From JADJYF01 sp050186725 (GTDB lineage Bacteria; Pseudomonadota; Gammaproteobacteria; Ga0077536): a stretch of 64,000 nucleotides of DNA. Position numbers and translations under genes: made by a program. Below are positions 60,629-64,000 of this stretch, piece after piece (the stretch's first letter is position 1; every line of letters begins with the position of its first letter). Under the pieces are notes generated by a model. The model worked only from the letters and a program-made list of their open reading frames with translations, did no database searches and had not been told where the DNA came from. The stretch covers positions 1-64,000 of the forward strand of contig JBFWYG010000017.1 in NCBI GenBank assembly GCA_050186725.1, in the 5' to 3' direction.

Positions 60629-61897
60629 ATGAAGGTCAAGCGCTATTTCGCCGCGAACATGCGTTCCGCGCTCGACATGATCAAGCAGGACCAGGGACCG
60701 GACGTGCTGATCCTGTCGAACCGCAAGGTCGACGGCGGCGTGGAGTTGATCACGGCCGACCAACTGACCGAGCAGGAGGCCGCGCGCCTCGCCGATCAGC
60801 AGCAGGCGCAGCGCAAGCGGAACGAGTCGGCCGCGCCGAGCGTCGCCGCGCCGACAGCCGCGGCAAGGCCTGCCGCACAGGCCGCGGCGCCGCTGCCGGC
60901 CGCGGCGCCCAGCGCGCCGCGCCGCGCCGCCGCGAGCGGCCTGCCGCAGCTCGGGTCCGATGACCTGCTGTGGACCGACGCCTCGGTGGTCGGCCAGATG
61001 CGCGAGGAGCTGAACAATCTGAAGAGCCTGCTCGAGTCGCAGCTCTCGGGTCTCGCCTGGTCGGAGTTCGGCTCGCGCCACCCGCTGCGTGCGCGCCTGA
61101 TGCGCGTGCTCGGCCAGGTCGGCATCTGCCCGGCGCTGGCCCGTGACCTCGTCACCGACGTGCCGGACGACCTCGATTACCGCGCCGGCTGGCACCGCGC
61201 GCTGGCGCTCCTGGTGATGCGCCTGCGCACGCGCGACGACCCCATCCTCCGCCACGGCGGCCGCGTCGCCCTGCTCGGGCCGACCGGGGTCGGCAAGAGC
61301 ACCGCGGTCAGCAAGCTGGCCGCGCGCTACGCGCTCAAGTACGGCGCCGAGCGGGTCGCCATCGTGTCCATGGACGATCGTCGTCTGGGGGCCCATCAGC
61401 AGATGAAATCCTTTGGCCGTCTGATCGGCGTGACGGTGCAGGTCGCGCGCGATCTCGAGGAACTGGCGCCGGTGCTGGCCGAATTGCGCGGCAAGAGCCT
61501 GGTGCTGCTGGACACCCCCGGGAGCGCGCCGGGCGACGCACGCTACCAGGAACTCGCCCGTGGCCTGGCCGAGATGGACGCCGGCATCGAGTGCTACGCG
61601 GTGCTCTCCGCCACCACCGACTACCTGGCGGCGACCAAGGGGCTGAAGGCGCTGGCCGAACTGGGGCTCGCGGGCTGCATCCTGACCAAGCTGGACGAGG
61701 CCGCGACGCTCGGGCCGTCGCTCTCGGCCATCGTCGAGGCCGGCCTGCCCATCGCCTACACCAGCGCCGGCCAGCGCGTGCCGGACGATCTCGATACCGT
61801 CACCGCGCGCGGTCTCATCGAGCGCACGGTGGAACTCGCCAAAAGCGCGCCGGCGCCGCGCGATCGCGGCGCCTTCGAGCGAGCGTTCTCGGCATGA
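60629..61897 (+). CDS. flhF: Flagellar placement GTPase FlhF
   Basis: The 422-residue SRP-like GTPase has an N-terminal basic B domain (KVKRYFAANMRSALDMIKQD), an Ala/Pro-rich linker (~70-125) and the NG domain (~140-415): P-loop LLGPTGVGKSTAVSKLA, a switch DDRRLGAHQQMKSFGRL, LVLLDTPGSAPGD and the guanine site TKLDEAATLGPSL. FlhF fixes the polar site of flagellum assembly, so polar flagellation is expected. The ATG at 60629 has GAAAGGA at 60614-60620, 8 bases upstream. It overlaps fleN by 4 bases. Confidence 0.93.
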   Translation: MKVKRYFAANMRSALDMIKQDQGPDVLILSNRKVDGGVELITADQLTEQEAARLADQQQAQRKRNESAAPSVAAPTAAARPAAQAAAPLPAAAPSAPRRAAASGLPQLGSDDLLWTDASVVGQMREELNNLKSLLESQLSGLAWSEFGSRHPLRARLMRVLGQVGICPALARDLVTDVPDDLDYRAGWHRALALLVMRLRTRDDPILRHGGRVALLGPTGVGKSTAVSKLAARYALKYGAERVAIVSMDDRRLGAHQQMKSFGRLIGVTVQVARDLEELAPVLAELRGKSLVLLDTPGSAPGDARYQELARGLAEMDAGIECYAVLSATTDYLAATKGLKALAELGLAGCILTKLDEAATLGPSLSAIVEAGLPIAYTSAGQRVPDDLDTVTARGLIERTVELAKSAPAPRDRGAFERAFSA

Positions 61898-62751
61898 ACG
61901 GCGCCACGCACTTCCGCGCCATGCAGCCGACCCGCGTCATCGCCGTGACCAGCGGCAAGGGCGGCGTGGGCAAGACCACGGTGTCGATCAATCTCGCCGT
62001 CGCGCTCGCGAGCCTCGGCCGCGAGGTGGTGCTGCTCGACGCAGACCTGGGTCTCGCCAACGTCGACGTGCTGCTCGGGCTCTCGCCGGCGCGCACGCTG
62101 ACCGACGTGATCGCCGGCCGCTGCGCCCTCGAGGACGTGCTGGTGACCGGCCCGGCCGGTCTGCGGGTGGTGCCGGCGGCGTCCGGCATCCAGCACATGG
62201 CCGAGCTTTCCGAGCACGAACGCGCCGGGCTCATCGCGGCGTTCAACCAGCTCGAGCGCGCGGCGGACTTCATGGTGGTCGACACCGCCGCCGGCATCGC
62301 GGCCAACACGCTCGACTTCTGCGACGCCTCCCACGAGGTGCTGGTGGTCGTGACCGACGACCCGGCCTCGCTGACCGACGCCTACGCGACCATCAAGGTG
62401 CTGAACCAGCGCAGCCAGCGCAACCGCTTCCGCGTGCTGGTGAACATGGCGCAGGACGACCAGGCGGCGCGCAAGGTCTATCGCCGGCTGCTCGAGGTCA
62501 CCGATCGCTACCTCGATGTCGCGCTCGATCTCGCCGGGGTCGTGCCGCTCGACGGCCACGTGCGCAGCGCCGTGCGCCGCCGCCAGGCCCTGGTCGACGC
62601 CTACCCGGCCAGCCGCGCCGCCCAGGCATTCAAGAATCTCGCCATCACGACCGATAAATGGCCCATTCCACGATGGGCGAGTGGCCGGATGGAATTTTTC
62701 GTGGAACGCATGACACGCATGGAGTCACTCGGGAGGGTAGTAAACGTATGA
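61894..62751 (+). CDS. fleN: Flagellar number regulator FleN/FlhG (MinD-like ATPase)
   Basis: The 285-residue P-loop ATPase has the deviant Walker A TSGKGGVGKTTVSINLAVAL, the switch regions LDADLGLANVDVLLGLSP and FMVVDTAAGIAANTLDF, and VTDDPASLTDAYATIKVL. FleN binds FleQ and limits flagella number, and cooperates with FlhF. It is coupled to flhF (ATGA) and overlaps fliA by 4 bases. A sigma-28-like site lies inside its last ~120 bases. Confidence 0.92.
   Translation: MNGATHFRAMQPTRVIAVTSGKGGVGKTTVSINLAVALASLGREVVLLDADLGLANVDVLLGLSPARTLTDVIAGRCALEDVLVTGPAGLRVVPAASGIQHMAELSEHERAGLIAAFNQLERAADFMVVDTAAGIAANTLDFCDASHEVLVVVTDDPASLTDAYATIKVLNQRSQRNRFRVLVNMAQDDQAARKVYRRLLEVTDRYLDVALDLAGVVPLDGHVRSAVRRRQALVDAYPASRAAQAFKNLAITTDKWPIPRWASGRMEFFVERMTRMESLGRVVNV
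62630..62657 (+). promoter_or_regulatory. Candidate sigma-28 promoter inside the fleN end, upstream of fliA
   Basis: TCAA (62630-62633), a 16-base spacer and ACCGATAA (62650-62657) resemble the FliA consensus TAAA-N15-GCCGATAA; the -10 differs at one position. It lies 91 bases upstream of the fliA ATG within coding sequence. It could give FliA-dependent expression of fliA-cheY-cheZ. Confidence 0.4.
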
Positions 62752-63494
62752 AGAAGTTGGCTGCATATAAGCAGAACGCCGCGTCCGACATCGCGGCGCG
62801 AAGCCAGAACCAGCTGGTCACCGACTATGCGCCGCTGGTCAAGAGGATTGCCTATCACCTCATGACCCGGCTGCCGCCGACGGTGCAGGTGGACGATCTG
62901 ATCCAGTCCGGCATGATCGGACTGCTCGAGGCGGCGCGGAACTACGACGCCTCGCAGGGCGCGAGTTTCGAGACCTACGCCGGCATCCGCATTCGTGGCG
63001 CGATGCTGGACGAGATCCGCAAGGGCGACTGGGCCCCGCGTTCCCTGCATCGCAAGGTGCGCGCCATCACCAAGGCGGTGGCGGACATCGAAGCCCGCGA
63101 GGGGCGCGACGCGCGCGACGCCGAGGTGGCGAAGGAAGTCGGCATGTCGCTCGACGAGTACTACGCCACGCTGCAGGACGCGACCGGCTACCGGGTGTTC
63201 AGCTTCGAGGACCTGCCGGCCGGCGAGGAAGGCATGACCGAGAGCCTGACGGCCAAGATCCCCGAGCCGCTCGCCAACGTCGAAGGCGATTTGTTCCGCC
63301 AGGCGCTGGCCGACGCCATTGCCGGTCTGCCGGAGCGCGAGCGGCTGGTCATGTCGCTCTACTACAAGGAAGAACTCAATCTGCGCGAGACCGGCGAAGT
63401 GCTCGGCGTGAGCGAGTCGCGCGTCTGCCAGATCCACTCCCAGGCCCTGATCCGACTCAAGTCGCGCATGGCCGACTGGACCGATCAACTCTGA
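62748..63494 (+). CDS. fliA: Flagellar sigma factor FliA (sigma-28)
   Basis: The 248-residue sigma factor has region 2 (YAPLVKRIAYHLMTRLPPTV, VDDLIQSGMIGLLEAARNYD, FETYAGIRIRGAMLDEIRKG), region 3 (AKEVGMSLDEYYATLQ) and region 4 (LPERERLVMSLYYKEELNLR, GVSESRVCQIHSQALIRLKS). It directs transcription of late flagellar and chemotaxis genes and is inhibited by FlgM. A GGGAGGG ribosome site (62731-62737) lies 10 bases before the ATG, which overlaps the fleN stop. Confidence 0.95.
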   Translation: MKKLAAYKQNAASDIAARSQNQLVTDYAPLVKRIAYHLMTRLPPTVQVDDLIQSGMIGLLEAARNYDASQGASFETYAGIRIRGAMLDEIRKGDWAPRSLHRKVRAITKAVADIEAREGRDARDAEVAKEVGMSLDEYYATLQDATGYRVFSFEDLPAGEEGMTESLTAKIPEPLANVEGDLFRQALADAIAGLPERERLVMSLYYKEELNLRETGEVLGVSESRVCQIHSQALIRLKSRMADWTDQL

Positions 63495-63537
63495 CGCGCC
63501 GCACGCCGCACGCCGCACAACTGACTGGAGAACTCCG

Positions 63538-63930
63538 GTGGACAAGAGCATGAAAATTCTGGTCGTCGACGACTTTTCGACGATGCGCAGGATCATTCGC
63601 AACCTGCTGCGTGATCTGGGCTTCAGCAACACCGACGAAGCGGACGACGGCAGCACCGCGCTGCCCATGCTCAGGACCGGCAAGTACGACTTCCTGATCA
63701 CCGACTGGAACATGCCGATCATGGAAGGCATCGACCTGGTGAAGACCATCCGGGCCGACGCCGATCTGCGCGACCTGCCGATCCTGATGGTCACCGCCGA
63801 GGCGCGCCGCGAACAGATCGTGGCCGCGGCCGAGGCCGGCGTGAACGGCTACATCGTCAAGCCGTTCACCGCCCAGACACTGGAACAGAAGATCCAGAAG
63901 ATCTTCGAACGTCTCGGCGCGGCAGCCTGA
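63538..63930 (+). CDS. cheY: Chemotaxis response regulator CheY
   Basis: The 130-residue single receiver domain has acidic pair VVDDF, phospho-Asp in FLITDWNMPIMEG, Thr in LMVTAEA, Tyr in GYIVKPF and Lys in the same motif, all as in CheY. Phosphorylated by CheA, it binds FliM (53674-54690). The start is a GTG at 63538 preceded by GGAG; an ATG at 63550 is an alternative. It lies 43 bases after fliA, with cheZ next. Confidence 0.94.
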   Translation: MDKSMKILVVDDFSTMRRIIRNLLRDLGFSNTDEADDGSTALPMLRTGKYDFLITDWNMPIMEGIDLVKTIRADADLRDLPILMVTAEARREQIVAAAEAGVNGYIVKPFTAQTLEQKIQKIFERLGAAA

Positions 63931-63940
63931 GGACTCGAGC

Positions 63941-64000
63941 ATGGCGCAACCCGCGATACAGATGGACAGTCTCGCGCTCGCCCGTCGCCTGGTCGACGCC
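63941..64000 (+). CDS. cheZ: CheZ N-terminus (partial, runs off window)
   Basis: The first 20 codons are present: MAQPAIQMDSLALARRLVDA. The place (10 bases after cheY, ahead of the right edge) and the helical Leu/Ala/Arg character fit CheZ, the CheY-P phosphatase, in the pseudomonad order fliA-cheY-cheZ-cheA. AGGA lies ahead of the ATG. The call rests mainly on context because so little is seen. Confidence 0.6.
   Translation, partial: MAQPAIQMDSLALARRLVDA

Overview
The window is very GC-rich, densely coded DNA from a Gram-negative bacterium, most likely a gammaproteobacterium. The evidence is a FleQ/FleS/FleR flagellar hierarchy, FlhF-FleN (FlhG)-FliA-CheY-CheZ gene order, sigma-54 and sigma-28 type flagellar promoters, a Tat-exported HiPIP and an FNR/ANR-type operator. 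I cannot name the genus from this sequence alone.

1-28 kb is a mosaic of metabolic and signalling genes. In order: the start of an exported coiled-coil protein (-) with an FNR-like box upstream; a three-gene operon (-) of winged-helix/TPR regulator, beta-propeller and DUF899 protein; an amidase and D-aminoacylase pair (+); a large CHASE3-PAS hybrid histidine kinase (-); a rhomboid protease (+); a DUF2695 protein, a cyclase-family hydrolase and an orphan hypothetical (-); a CNT nucleoside transporter, an HD-GYP protein with a damaged HD motif and an FHA protein whose C-terminus looks like an IS3 OrfA (+); a gene closely resembling archaeal F420-dependent methylene-tetrahydromethanopterin dehydrogenase (Mtd) beside a HiPIP (-); a PDZ lipoprotein with DxGGDDxY repeats, a CCG-type Fe-S protein and an FAD-binding dehydrogenase (+); and an acyl-CoA synthetase (-).

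25.4-64 kb is a nearly complete flagellar locus. ycgR-flgN-flgM and flgA lie on the minus strand, divergent from cheV. Then come flgBCDEFGHI, flgJKL, a small sigma-28-type gene, fleQ, fleSR-fliEFGHIJ, fliK, fliLMNOPQR-flhBA, flhF-fleN-fliA-cheY and the start of cheZ. FleQ, from a sigma-70-like promoter, is expected to switch on sigma-54 promoters (good -24/-12 matches before flgB, flgJ, fleS, fliK and fliL). FliA held by FlgM then serves sigma-28 sites (flgM, cheV, the 61-codon gene, perhaps fliA). The only non-flagellar gene in this block is a UDP-glucuronate decarboxylase, inserted in reverse between fliJ and fliK next to a REP-like array. Flagellin, filament cap and motor stator genes are not in the window.

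The most unusual content is the Mtd homologue and its redox neighbourhood (17.4-23.7 kb), the FHA/OrfA fusion, the repeat lipoprotein, and several structured repeat families, one with compensatory stem changes.
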